The translations under genes were made by a program, and so were the position numbers. Below are positions 34,611 through 41,420 of a DNA stretch of 64,000 bases, in pieces. How positions within the stretch are numbered: the first letter of the stretch is position 1; each line of letters starts with the position of its first letter. Location of the stretch: positions 40,837 to 104,836 of the forward strand of contig UQMW01000002.1 of assembly GCA_900542275.1 (NCBI GenBank). The letters are read 5' to 3'. A model generated the notes under the pieces. The model was not told the origin of the DNA. It saw nothing but the letters and a program-made list of their open reading frames with translations, and did not search any database. The DNA is from an uncultured Collinsella sp. (GTDB lineage: Bacteria; Actinomycetota; Coriobacteriia; Coriobacteriales; Coriobacteriaceae).

Positions 34611-34639
34611 TGTGACAAAGGGGCTGTCCCTTTGTCACA
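34611..34639. repeat. TGTGACAAAGG palindrome, copy 4
   Basis: TGTGACAAAGGGGC-T-GTCCCTTTGTCACA. The TGA stop codon of the leftward trmL gene (34635-34637) is inside this element. Confidence 0.9.
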
Positions 34640-35234
34640 TTCCCGGAAAGCCTGTCTGGCGCAGGGCTTCGTAGAGGACGATGGCGGCGCTGTTGGAGAG
34701 GTTGAGTGCACTGATGCGGTAGTCGTTCGGGTTGACGAAGTTGCCGCAGATGTCCTGTTGAAGGATGGCCTCGTGGCTGTCCTCGGTATGCCCCAGCGAT
34801 TCCTCGTGGGCTTCCCATGTCTCGGCGTTGTCAAGCGAATCGCAATCGCGCAGCATCGGGATGCGCTCGCAGCGCTCGGACTCCGCGGCAAGCAGTGGCT
34901 CGGGGATGCCTGAGCTCTCGCTGCCAAAGACCAGATAGTCGCCGTCGCGGTAGGTGCTTTGCGCATAGGTGCGGCGTGCCTTTTTGGTCAGCAGATGCAG
35001 GCGCTCGTCGGCAGGGGAGAGGCCGTTGCGCGCAAGGAAATCCTCCCAGCCGGCATAGGTCGTCACGTCCAAGTTTTGCCAGTAGCCCAGGCCGGCGCGA
35101 CGCACTGTCTTGTCGTCGAGCGAAAACCCCAGCGGCTCCACCAGATGCAGGCGGGTACCGGTAACCACGCAAGTGCGGCCGATATTGCCCGTATTGGCCG
35201 GAATCTCGGGCGCATACAGCACAATGTTGAACAT
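34635..35234 (-). CDS. trmL: tRNA (cytidine/uridine-2'-O-)-methyltransferase TrmL
   Basis: 199 residues, SPOUT superfamily. N-terminal FNIVLYAPEIPANTGNIGRTC, VEPLGFSLDDKTVRRAGLGYW, LVFGSESSGIP (motif 2) and ALNLSNSAAIVLYEALRQ (knot, motif 3) are the TrmL signature. The enzyme 2'-O-methylates the wobble base of tRNA-Leu. Relative to the 157-residue E. coli protein there is an insertion of about 40 residues (AETWEAHEESLGHTEDSHEA...) between RIPM and ALNLSN. ATG follows AAGGAG. The stop codon lies within a palindromic repeat. Confidence 0.92.
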   Translation of the reverse strand: MFNIVLYAPEIPANTGNIGRTCVVTGTRLHLVEPLGFSLDDKTVRRAGLGYWQNLDVTTYAGWEDFLARNGLSPADERLHLLTKKARRTYAQSTYRDGDYLVFGSESSGIPEPLLAAESERCERIPMLRDCDSLDNAETWEAHEESLGHTEDSHEAILQQDICGNFVNPNDYRISALNLSNSAAIVLYEALRQTGFPGM

Positions 35235-35253
35235 GAATCTCCTTGGCTCAGAA

Positions 35254-35290
35254 CGAAAAACCACCACGAAGGGCACCTTCGTGGTGGTTT
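35254..35290 (-). terminator. Rho-independent terminator of the COG0523 GTPase gene
   Basis: AAACCACCACGAAGG / CCTTCGTGGTGGTTT with a 3-nt loop; reading leftwards it is followed by TTTTTCG. It sits 39 bases after the GTPase stop codon. Confidence 0.88.
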
Positions 35291-35328
35291 GGCGGTTACG
35301 TAGGCGGAAAACGCCCGCTTGGATAAAC

Positions 35329-36459
35329 CTAGGCGCGGTGCCAGTCGGTCAGGCAGGCATCGAGGGAGGCGATGAGCGCATCCTTGTCCATGTGACGGCC
35401 GATGATGCACAGGCTCGTCATGCGGTCGCCCGTCTCGTCGTCCCAAATTTGCATGATCTCGGGGTTCTCGTCGATGATCTTCTGCTTCTCGCCCTCGGGC
35501 GCCGAGTCGACAAACAGGCCGTTCTCCATCAGGCGCATCTGGTGGCCGGCCTGCTCAAACATGTAGCACATGTCCGGATCGCCGGTCTGCCACAACGGAC
35601 CCTTGACGCGAATGACCTCGTCGGGCCACTCCTGCTCAACAAAATCGGTGAACTTCTGCAGGTCAAACGGCTTACGGCGCGAGTACACAAAGGTCTCGAT
35701 GTCGTACTCGAGCACCTCGGGGTCGTCGTGCTCCTCGGGATGCTCCATGGCCTCGATCCAGGCGGCGGAGTTGTAGGCGCGCATAAAGTCGAAACGATCG
35801 GTATCGAGCAGCTCCTCCATGGGGACCTCGCCGTTTTGGGCCTCGACAATCACGGCGTCCTTCTGCAGGCTGCGCACGATAGCCTTGAGCTCAGCGATCT
35901 GCTCAGGCGTGACGGTATCGGTCTTGTTGAGGATCAGCGTGGAGCAAAACTCGATCTGCTGGATGAGCAGGCTTTCGATGTCGTCCTCGTCGATATCCTC
36001 GGCCAGCAGGTCGCGACCGCCGTTGAACTCGTCGTACATGCGGGCACAGTCGACCACGGCCACGATGTTGTCGAGCGCGAGCTTGGGCTCGCCGCCCACC
36101 TTGGCCTCGTCGCAGAAGCTCGAGATGGTGTAGGCGATGGGGATAGGCTCGCAAATACCCGAGGCCTCGATGATGATGTAGTCGAACTTGCCCGAATCGG
36201 CGATGCCCTGCAGCTGGTTGGCCAGGTCGTCCGAAAGCGTGCAGCAGATGCAACCGTTGGTGAGCGGGATGAGGTCGTCGGTCTCGGAAAGGCCGCCGTC
36301 GGCGATAAGGCTGGCGTCGACGTTGATCTCGCCGATATCGTTGACGATCACGGCGGCGCGGATGCCGCCGTCGTTAGCGAGGATGTGGTTGAGCAGCGTG
36401 GTCTTGCCGGCACCGAGGTATCCGGTAAGCATGATGATCTTCACGGGTTTGTTGGGCAT
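35329..36459 (-). CDS. CobW/COG0523 family GTP-binding metallochaperone
   Basis: 376 residues. Walker A GYLGAGKTTLLNHIL, the metal-binding GCICC motif, IIEASGICEP (switch), LNKTD (G4) and a C-terminal CobW_C domain with IETFVYSRRKPFD. COG0523 proteins insert or deliver zinc, cobalt or iron into client enzymes. A Zur box is not evident. ATG at 36459 follows AAAGGAGG; the ATG seven codons upstream would put that box inside the gene. Confidence 0.9.
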   Translation of the reverse strand: MPNKPVKIIMLTGYLGAGKTTLLNHILANDGGIRAAVIVNDIGEINVDASLIADGGLSETDDLIPLTNGCICCTLSDDLANQLQGIADSGKFDYIIIEASGICEPIPIAYTISSFCDEAKVGGEPKLALDNIVAVVDCARMYDEFNGGRDLLAEDIDEDDIESLLIQQIEFCSTLILNKTDTVTPEQIAELKAIVRSLQKDAVIVEAQNGEVPMEELLDTDRFDFMRAYNSAAWIEAMEHPEEHDDPEVLEYDIETFVYSRRKPFDLQKFTDFVEQEWPDEVIRVKGPLWQTGDPDMCYMFEQAGHQMRLMENGLFVDSAPEGEKQKIIDENPEIMQIWDDETGDRMTSLCIIGRHMDKDALIASLDACLTDWHRA

Positions 36460-36545
36460 GTGCCCTCCTTTGTTAGACATGGCTTACAGTTGAATCTTAT
36501 GCCAAACGCCAGCTCTTATACCCACGCGCCGACAAATAACACAGG

Positions 36546-36887
36546 CTACTCCCAGGCTCCCCACACATCGGGACAATAGCCGACGGTGGCCTTCTTGCCG
36601 TTGCGTACGATGGGCTCGGCCAGAACCTGCTGGTTCTCGAGCAGCTTATCGAAACGCTGGCTGGGGGTGAGGTGCTGGATGAGTGCGAGCGTCTCCTCGT
36701 CCTTGGCTTTGGGGTTGAGCAGCTTGTCGATGCCGCCAACCGCCTGCATCACGCTCGTGAGCTCGCCCTTGCTCATCTCCTTTTCCTTAAGGTCAATAAA
36801 CTGCACCTTAATGCGGCGCTCCTTAAAATAGCGCTGGGCCTTCTTGGTATCGAAGGACTTTTTAGTCCCGAAAATTTGCACGTTCAT
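36546..36887 (-). CDS. ArsC/Spx family protein
   Basis: 113 residues with the thioredoxin-like ArsC/Spx fold: NVQIFGTKKSFDTKKAQRYFKERRI, FIDLKEKEMSKGEL, and EPIVRNGKKATVGYCPDVW. The usual CXXC or CX5R catalytic cysteine after the first strand is absent (GTKKSFDTKKA), so it is unlikely to be a functional arsenate reductase and may be a YffB/Spx-like regulator. Ribosome-binding site is weak (GCGGAAC). Confidence 0.85.
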   Translation of the reverse strand: MNVQIFGTKKSFDTKKAQRYFKERRIKVQFIDLKEKEMSKGELTSVMQAVGGIDKLLNPKAKDEETLALIQHLTPSQRFDKLLENQQVLAEPIVRNGKKATVGYCPDVWGAWE

Positions 36888-36904
36888 ATTTATGTTCCGC
36901 CGTT

Positions 36905-37528
36905 CTACCGAATAAAGTTGGTTCGCTCGCGATCGGCCTGGGGAGCTTCGATGCCGGCGGCCTTTCCCGCCTCGATGCAACGCAGTAGCCAGGCCATGTT
37001 TTTGCCGATGTTTCGCATGGTGGCAAGGCCTTCGGCGTCTTGGGCGGCCTCGCCCGGCATGGCACCGAAGACGTTGTTCCAGTAGGTGGATGCTACCACG
37101 GGCATCTGGTTGATGGTGAAGTACTTGTTGAGCACGTCGAAGGTGGTCGACGTGCCGCCGCGACGGGCAACGGCGACAGCGGCGCCCGGCTTGTGCGCAA
37201 AGGCCTTGCTGCCTGCATAGAATGCGCGGTCGAGTGCCGAGAGGATGCGTCCGCTGGGGTGCGCATAGTAGACGGGCGAGCCAAAGACAAAGCCGTCTGC
37301 CTGCTCGGCAGCGGCAATCAGCTCGTTGACCATATCGTCGTCAAAGGTGCAGCGGCAATCGAGCTTGCCGCACTGGCCGCACCCGATGCAGTCGCGAATA
37401 GGCTTGGCGCCCAGCTGAAACACCTGCGTCTCAATGCCCTCTGCGTTGAGCTGCTCGGCAATCTCGGCGAGTGCGCGGTCGGTGTTGCCGTTTGCCTTGG
37501 GACTGCCATTGACCAAAAGAACCTTCAT
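36905..37528 (-). CDS. Flavodoxin family NAD(P)H-dependent FMN reductase
   Basis: 207 residues: VLLVNGSPKANGNTDRALAEI (FMN phosphate loop), CIGCGQCGKLDCRC (a cysteine-rich segment typical of iron-sulphur flavoproteins), VFGSPVYYAHPSGRILSALDRAF and a C-terminal helix. It transfers electrons from NAD(P)H to FMN or to quinone-like or azo compounds. ATG follows AGAGGGAG. It is the last core gene before the AT-rich island. Confidence 0.9.
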   Translation of the reverse strand: MKVLLVNGSPKANGNTDRALAEIAEQLNAEGIETQVFQLGAKPIRDCIGCGQCGKLDCRCTFDDDMVNELIAAAEQADGFVFGSPVYYAHPSGRILSALDRAFYAGSKAFAHKPGAAVAVARRGGTSTTFDVLNKYFTINQMPVVASTYWNNVFGAMPGEAAQDAEGLATMRNIGKNMAWLLRCIEAGKAAGIEAPQADRERTNFIR

Positions 37529-37614
37529 CACAAACTCCCTCTGCTGTCGGTGACTTCTGCGGAGGATTATCGCACGAGCGGGCAGATGGCGTGGGGCGCG
37601 ATTCCAGCGACCGC

Positions 37615-37628
37615 CCATCATGCGCCCC
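37615..37628. repeat. 14-bp direct repeat, left boundary of AT-rich island
   Basis: CCATCATGCGCCCC, identical to 44569-44582 and in the same orientation. The two copies bracket the 6.9-kb AT-rich region, one just upstream of the flavodoxin-like gene and one just beyond the 3' end of the GGDEF gene. Confidence 0.5.
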
Positions 37629-37658
37629 GTCTCGATCGGTAGCTTCATCCGAGTGTTT

Positions 37659-37684
37659 CTCGGGGCCGGGAAGCCGGCCCCGAG
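37659..37684. other. GC-rich perfect hairpin
   Basis: CTCGGGGCCGG-GAAG-CCGGCCCCGAG, 11-bp perfect stem with a tetraloop and no T-run. It lies between the flavodoxin gene and the transposase remnant; it may be a decayed mobile-element end. Confidence 0.45.
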
Positions 37685-37701
37685 GGCCAACGGCGGGCTC
37701 G

Positions 37702-37812
37702 CTCACCAGGTACGAGAGGGACACGGTCCAGAGTATGTTGGAGCTCGGGGCCTCATGCAAGCCGATTGTGAGGAGTCTGGGCAGGTCGCCTTCGATGGCG
37801 AACTCTGAGGTC
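37702..37812 (+). pseudogene. IS30-like transposase N-terminal remnant
   Basis: 37 codons read LTRYERDTVQSMLELGASC then KPIVRSLGRSPSMANSEV, closely resembling the N-terminal HTH of IS30-family transposases (ERY.I..ML..G.....IA..LGRS.STVSREV). The rest of the transposase is missing; the frame continues only in non-homologous sequence. The match ends exactly where a decayed leftward gene fragment begins (37813). Confidence 0.5.
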
Positions 37813-38243
37813 TTAGAAGGCGGGCTGCTGTGCGGCTTGAGGAATGACCTCGGCGGGCAGGAAGTGGCGGCGTGGCAGAACTGGCAGTTCGACAAATACG
37901 GAGATCGAGAACTCCGCAGAGGTTTCCCCGGAGGCCAATTGCTTTTCACGCTGCCGTCGCTTGCGGGTGTTTTCAAGCGGGTGAAGCTAACGGGTCGTCG
38001 ACTCCTTCATGTCCCGCACGATGTAGTTCATAGTGCGGTAAATCTGCATGCACAGTTTTATCGCGCAGATGAATTCATGATAGGTGAATCTGATCTGTGC
38101 CCCCGTCCTGCGGTATGTGACGTATTCCGGCTTCGCCCCGTTTATATTTCGATCTTAAGGCGAGTGCCGCATGTTTAAAACGTATTGGGAAAACGTTTGT
38201 AAAAGAGCAAGCCAAAGGGTACAAATTCTCCGATTTCTTTCAT
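37813..38243 (-). pseudogene. Decayed gene of unknown function
   Basis: A leftward ATG at 38243 with a strong AAGGAAAAGGA ribosome-binding site starts MKEIGEFVPFGLLFYKR and stops after 22 codons. Further along, another frame reads KPEYVTYRRTGAQIRFTYHEF and MNYIVRDMKESTTR, then an in-frame TAG (37987-37989), then REKQLASGETSAEFSISVF to a TAA at 37813. One or two former genes broken by stops and a frameshift fit best. No family recognised. Confidence 0.35.
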
Positions 38244-38530
38244 ATCGTCCTTTTCCTTTAAACAGACAAAGATGAGGCGAAAGATTGTCCTATAATAAAA
38301 AACAACAAATTGAGTTTTAGAGTGGGCTTATATAACGGTTTCCATGATTGGGGAATCTGTCATCTACTTTAGGTCCGAGGAAGCCGTCAATGTCTTTAAT
38401 ATGTAGGGCTCAAACTTACAGCTTTTGAATCCATTACATATTCATTACAAATAATTAGAAATAAACGAGAATTGCTAGGTCCATAATTGCAATTAAGTAT
38501 TTTGTAAGCACGAAAGAGGGCGGATTCTAT
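38244..38530. other. AT-rich non-coding region upstream of the radical SAM cluster
   Basis: 287 bases with many stops in all frames. It contains a TATAAT at about 38292 and AT-rich tracts and must hold the promoter of the cluster; no -35/-10 pair at ideal spacing is convincing. AGAGGG ten bases before the first ATG serves as ribosome-binding site. Confidence 0.4.
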
Positions 38531-39538
38531 ATGAATTATCTTAGCTCGGCCTCAGTTGATGTGACCTATCGATGCAATTTGCGATGTCGGCATTGTTTTG
38601 ATTTCGGCGGGGAATGTGCCTATGAGGAAATGAATGATGACGAACTAATCAGCGTTTTTCGACAGCTTGCCTTGATTGATCTTTCGTCGATTTGCATTTG
38701 TGGCGGAGAGCCCATTCTTAGGTTTGATTTGATTCGTCGCGCGGTGAGGTTAGTTAAGGAGCTTAACCGAGGCACTCTCGTGTCAATGGTCAGCAATGGC
38801 ATTCTTTGGACAGAAGAAATTGCTGACGCCCTAAAAAGAGACGGACTGGATTTAGTGCAGTTTAGCCTCGATGGGCTTTCAGATGCGTCTTATGACCATG
38901 TGAGGTTGAGTAACGGTAAGCTTCATCGAGTACTGGATGCGATTAAGATCGCACGAAGACACGGAATAAGGGTCGCAGTTGCTTCCCTTCCCCATGCTAG
39001 GAATATAAGGGAATACCCTTCAATAATTAGTTTTTGTGAAAAAGAAGGTGTAAGTGATTTTAGAGCACAGCCTTTGATGCCGCTCGGGCGAGGTGAGCTG
39101 AATTATAAGGATCTGTGCCTAACGCCCGAGCAAAATGATGCGCTTGCTGCATATTTGAGCGCGCGCAATGCTGTTTCTCAAATGCAGATTACCTGGGGTG
39201 ACCCCGTAGACCATTTGTATATGTATAGGGAGACAGGGAGAATTCCGCAAATATGCGTCAATGCGTATGGGGAGCTCTCGGTGTCTCCTTACCTGCCGAT
39301 TACCATTTGGAATCTAAATCGAAATACTCTGCGGGACTATATTGATCTCGAAATAGATAGATATGCGTTACGGCACCCAATTGTCGAGAAGTGCCTAGCT
39401 CGTATAGAGGAGCTTTCGGACTTCACAAGTATCCAACAGGGGCTTCCTGTTCTTTTCAAAGAAAGGAACATAGATATATCTCAAGAATTGGAGGATGCTG
39501 CACGTGTGCACGGGGGTAAGTTGCGTAAAAGCAGTTAG
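38531..39538 (+). CDS. Radical SAM peptide-modifying enzyme
   Basis: 335 residues. The [4Fe-4S]-SAM motif is CNLRCRHC (Cys15, 19, 22), followed by CGGEPILRFD (GGEP SAM-binding) and LVQFSLDG. Near the C-terminus CVNAYGELSVSPYLPI matches the SPASM-region sequence of PqqE-like enzymes, but the cysteine after the Gly is a Ser and the later cysteine cluster is missing, so auxiliary iron-sulphur clusters are probably absent. With an RRE protein and a precursor-like peptide downstream, its role is probably to modify that peptide. It overlaps the next gene by 35 bases. Confidence 0.9.
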   Translation: MNYLSSASVDVTYRCNLRCRHCFDFGGECAYEEMNDDELISVFRQLALIDLSSICICGGEPILRFDLIRRAVRLVKELNRGTLVSMVSNGILWTEEIADALKRDGLDLVQFSLDGLSDASYDHVRLSNGKLHRVLDAIKIARRHGIRVAVASLPHARNIREYPSIISFCEKEGVSDFRAQPLMPLGRGELNYKDLCLTPEQNDALAAYLSARNAVSQMQITWGDPVDHLYMYRETGRIPQICVNAYGELSVSPYLPITIWNLNRNTLRDYIDLEIDRYALRHPIVEKCLARIEELSDFTSIQQGLPVLFKERNIDISQELEDAARVHGGKLRKSS

Positions 39539-39977
39539 GGCTAAAGAGAGCGACTGCAAAGAGGTTTTGTCTTTTGTTTATAGAGCCAATGAAAGCATGG
39601 ATCAATATGTCGTGCTTGACCCATTCTCAACTATACAAAACGGAAAGATGAGAGGACGTCTAATTAGGCAGACTCTATTTGATGGACGTTATCAGGTTTG
39701 CCTGATCAGGGCTGATTCCATCGAACCTTGCGGAATGCTGATTACGGCTAAGGGCGCTGCACTAAGAGGCAGGTCTAGCAGTTTGGTTTTATTTATATTG
39801 GAAAGGGGGATTCAAATTACGGAGTTGCGCTGGGAAGGTTCGGAAACGCCATGTCGAGTAGCCGCTATCACTGAGGATGGCTGCGAATCTGGGCTCGAGC
39901 AGTTTGGGTTTAAACGGTCGGTGTCGGTAGAACTTGCGAACGGAATCATGAATTACTATTTCCTAGAGGTAGGGTAA
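39504..39977 (+). CDS. Uncharacterised protein of the RiPP cluster, possibly acyltransferase-like
   Basis: 157 residues. Start GTG is nine bases from GGAGG; an ATG at 39495 touches the box and is less likely. The N-terminal VRAKESDCKEVLSFVYRAN and terminal alternation of strands (ELRWEGSE, GLEQFGFKRSVSVEL) recall a GNAT-like fold, but no acyl-CoA motif is clear. It overlaps the radical SAM gene and is followed after six bases by the RRE gene, so it is co-translated. Candidate roles: tailoring enzyme or peptide-binding partner. Confidence 0.7.
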   Translation: MCTGVSCVKAVRAKESDCKEVLSFVYRANESMDQYVVLDPFSTIQNGKMRGRLIRQTLFDGRYQVCLIRADSIEPCGMLITAKGAALRGRSSSLVLFILERGIQITELRWEGSETPCRVAAITEDGCESGLEQFGFKRSVSVELANGIMNYYFLEVG

Positions 39978-39983
39978 GGAAAT

Positions 39984-40784
39984 ATGGAGAAAAGAGAGAT
40001 GCTGGGTGCTGTTCCGAGAATGCGGTATGCCGTACGCGTAAGGCACACTCAGACCGGTAGCGTTTTGACCGCGAACAGCTACTATATTCGTCTCAATGAA
40101 GATGCGCTCGCTATCGTTAATTTGATAGATGGAGGACGGTGCATTAAAGATATCGCTAACGAAATTTGCGCCAATAAGAAGTTGTCCGGCAGCGATAGGT
40201 CAATCGTTGCCGATAAAGTTCTAAATACAATTTTGAAAATATGGAAAACAGGCTTATTTCTCGAGGGCGATTTAGACGATCTTGCACCTAGATTTCTGTA
40301 TCAGCGTAACAATATCATGTATATTCCCTACTACGCGAAAGCCGCTTCACTGAGATGTTCGTATCTGTCTCCGATTGTTGATGGGTCTATAGTTCAAACG
40401 GTCAATGACATCTCGGATAACTTCGGCTCATCATCAGTCGTATTGGAGCTTCAGGACAACCAGCAAGAGTGTATGACGCAAATTGCTTTTGTAAGAACGA
40501 TTGTTGAAGATGCCTACTTCCTATATTCAATATTTGGCGTAATTCCAAACTTGCAGCAATGGCAGGGAATTCGAGACTACATGTCGGTCTTTGAGCTTGT
40601 TTTTAAGAGCGAAACGACTCAAGAGGGTTTGAAAAGTGATGGAATGCGAGATCTGAATTACCTGATCTATTCGGTGAGCGAAACAGATCGGTGTCTTTTG
40701 CCGCCCACTCTCTTGAAGGGAGTGATACCTAATGAGTTAATGGAAGGTGATATGGAGATTAGAGAATTGCAGATTGATCTGTAG
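39984..40784 (+). CDS. PqqD-like RRE domain protein
   Basis: 266 residues. Residues 14-95 form a PqqD-type RiPP recognition element: VRVRHTQTGSVLTANSYYIRLN, EDALAIVNLIDGGRCIKDIANEI and a third helix ending ILKIWKTGLFL. RREs grip the leader of precursor peptides and present it to the modifying enzyme. The remaining 170 residues (YIPYYAKAASLRCSYLSPIVD, FVRTIVEDAYFLYSIF) match nothing I know. TAAGGAAAT precedes the ATG. Confidence 0.8.
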   Translation: MEKREMLGAVPRMRYAVRVRHTQTGSVLTANSYYIRLNEDALAIVNLIDGGRCIKDIANEICANKKLSGSDRSIVADKVLNTILKIWKTGLFLEGDLDDLAPRFLYQRNNIMYIPYYAKAASLRCSYLSPIVDGSIVQTVNDISDNFGSSSVVLELQDNQQECMTQIAFVRTIVEDAYFLYSIFGVIPNLQQWQGIRDYMSVFELVFKSETTQEGLKSDGMRDLNYLIYSVSETDRCLLPPTLLKGVIPNELMEGDMEIRELQIDL

Positions 40785-40823
40785 TTTTGGAGACTATTGC
40801 CAAGTTAGAAAGAAGGTAAAAAA

Positions 40824-41024
40824 ATGGATTTTGATCCGCGGGTTGGTCCAGTTAACTTAAATGGTGGCAGTCAAGATCCGGAGCCAGCGGTGGGAGTTGC
40901 TATATTCCCGGCTGCAGTTTGGGCAGTTGCAGTTTATGACATCGTAGTTGGTGTTAACTACGGCGCAGTCGTTAATGCTGCTGCAGCGGCTATGGTTTAT
41001 ACGAAGGCGGTTGCTATCGAGTAA
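40824..41024 (+). CDS. Candidate RiPP precursor peptide, Ala/Val-rich, cysteine-free
   Basis: 66 residues. A short polar leader-like N-terminus (DPRVGPVNLNGGSQDPEP, residues 4-21) is followed by 45 residues of which 26 are Ala or Val, with scattered Trp, Tyr, Phe, Asn and Gly and a charged end (TKAVAIE). There is no Cys or Ser in the core and only one Thr, which rules out thioether, lanthionine or thiazole chemistry. The gene has AGAAGG before its ATG and is followed by a hairpin (41024-41053). Size, composition and position between RRE and exporter genes make it the precursor. A hydrophobic membrane or immunity peptide is the alternative. Confidence 0.7.
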   Translation: MDFDPRVGPVNLNGGSQDPEPAVGVAIFPAAVWAVAVYDIVVGVNYGAVVNAAAAAMVYTKAVAIE

Positions 41025-41053
41025 TTCACACCTGGTTTGATTCGATTGTGAAT
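41024..41053 (+). promoter_or_regulatory. Hairpin after the precursor gene
   Basis: ATTCACA/TGTGAAT, 7-bp stem with a 16-nt loop, beginning at the last base of the precursor stop. Without a T-run it could be a partial terminator or mRNA stabiliser raising precursor abundance over downstream genes. Confidence 0.4.
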
Positions 41054-41085
41054 GCGTAACAAGGACGGAAAGCAAAGGAAGTTCT

Positions 41086-41406
41086 ATGGAAACAGGGGAT
41101 GCTGTCTGCTTGATGACTTCGATTGCCCTGATTATCCTTTCAATCCAATACAGAAGAGGAAGATGGCTCTGCTCAATTGCTGGATATGATGTCACAAAAA
41201 GGGAGAGCGGGATTGATATACGCCCTTACGCAAAGTTGATTTCTTCTGTGACGTTATGGATGGGGCTGCTGTTTTTTTTGTTGGCGGTAGAGGACTGGGT
41301 ACGTGATTGGAATACCAGTGTTTTTGAAGTTTTGGTTCTACTTCTGTTCAGCTTGGCCTCTTTGTCGTTCGTGCGGCTAGTTAGGTTTGTGTTTATGAGG
41401 CGATAG
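41086..41406 (+). CDS. Small three-helix membrane protein, DUF3784-like
   Basis: 106 residues with three hydrophobic helices (about 4-22, 45-66 and 78-102). RRGRWLCSIAGYDVTKRE recalls the 'G...LIAGYNT...EK' segment of DUF3784 proteins, which are often small membrane proteins beside peptide or bacteriocin genes. Location between the candidate precursor and the exporter makes an immunity function plausible. AAAGGAAG precedes the ATG. Confidence 0.65.
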   Translation: METGDAVCLMTSIALIILSIQYRRGRWLCSIAGYDVTKRESGIDIRPYAKLISSVTLWMGLLFFLLAVEDWVRDWNTSVFEVLVLLLFSLASLSFVRLVRFVFMRR

Positions 41407-41420
41407 CCAGCGGAAGCGGG

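Noticed and set aside
36546..36887. Arsenate reductase function for the ArsC-like protein
   Set aside because: The N-terminal catalytic cysteine is absent and there are no other ars genes nearby.
37591..38178. Forward 195-codon frame as an intact gene
   Set aside because: Only its 37-codon IS30-like segment looks protein-like; the remainder overlaps better protein-like sequence on the other strand. Treated as debris.
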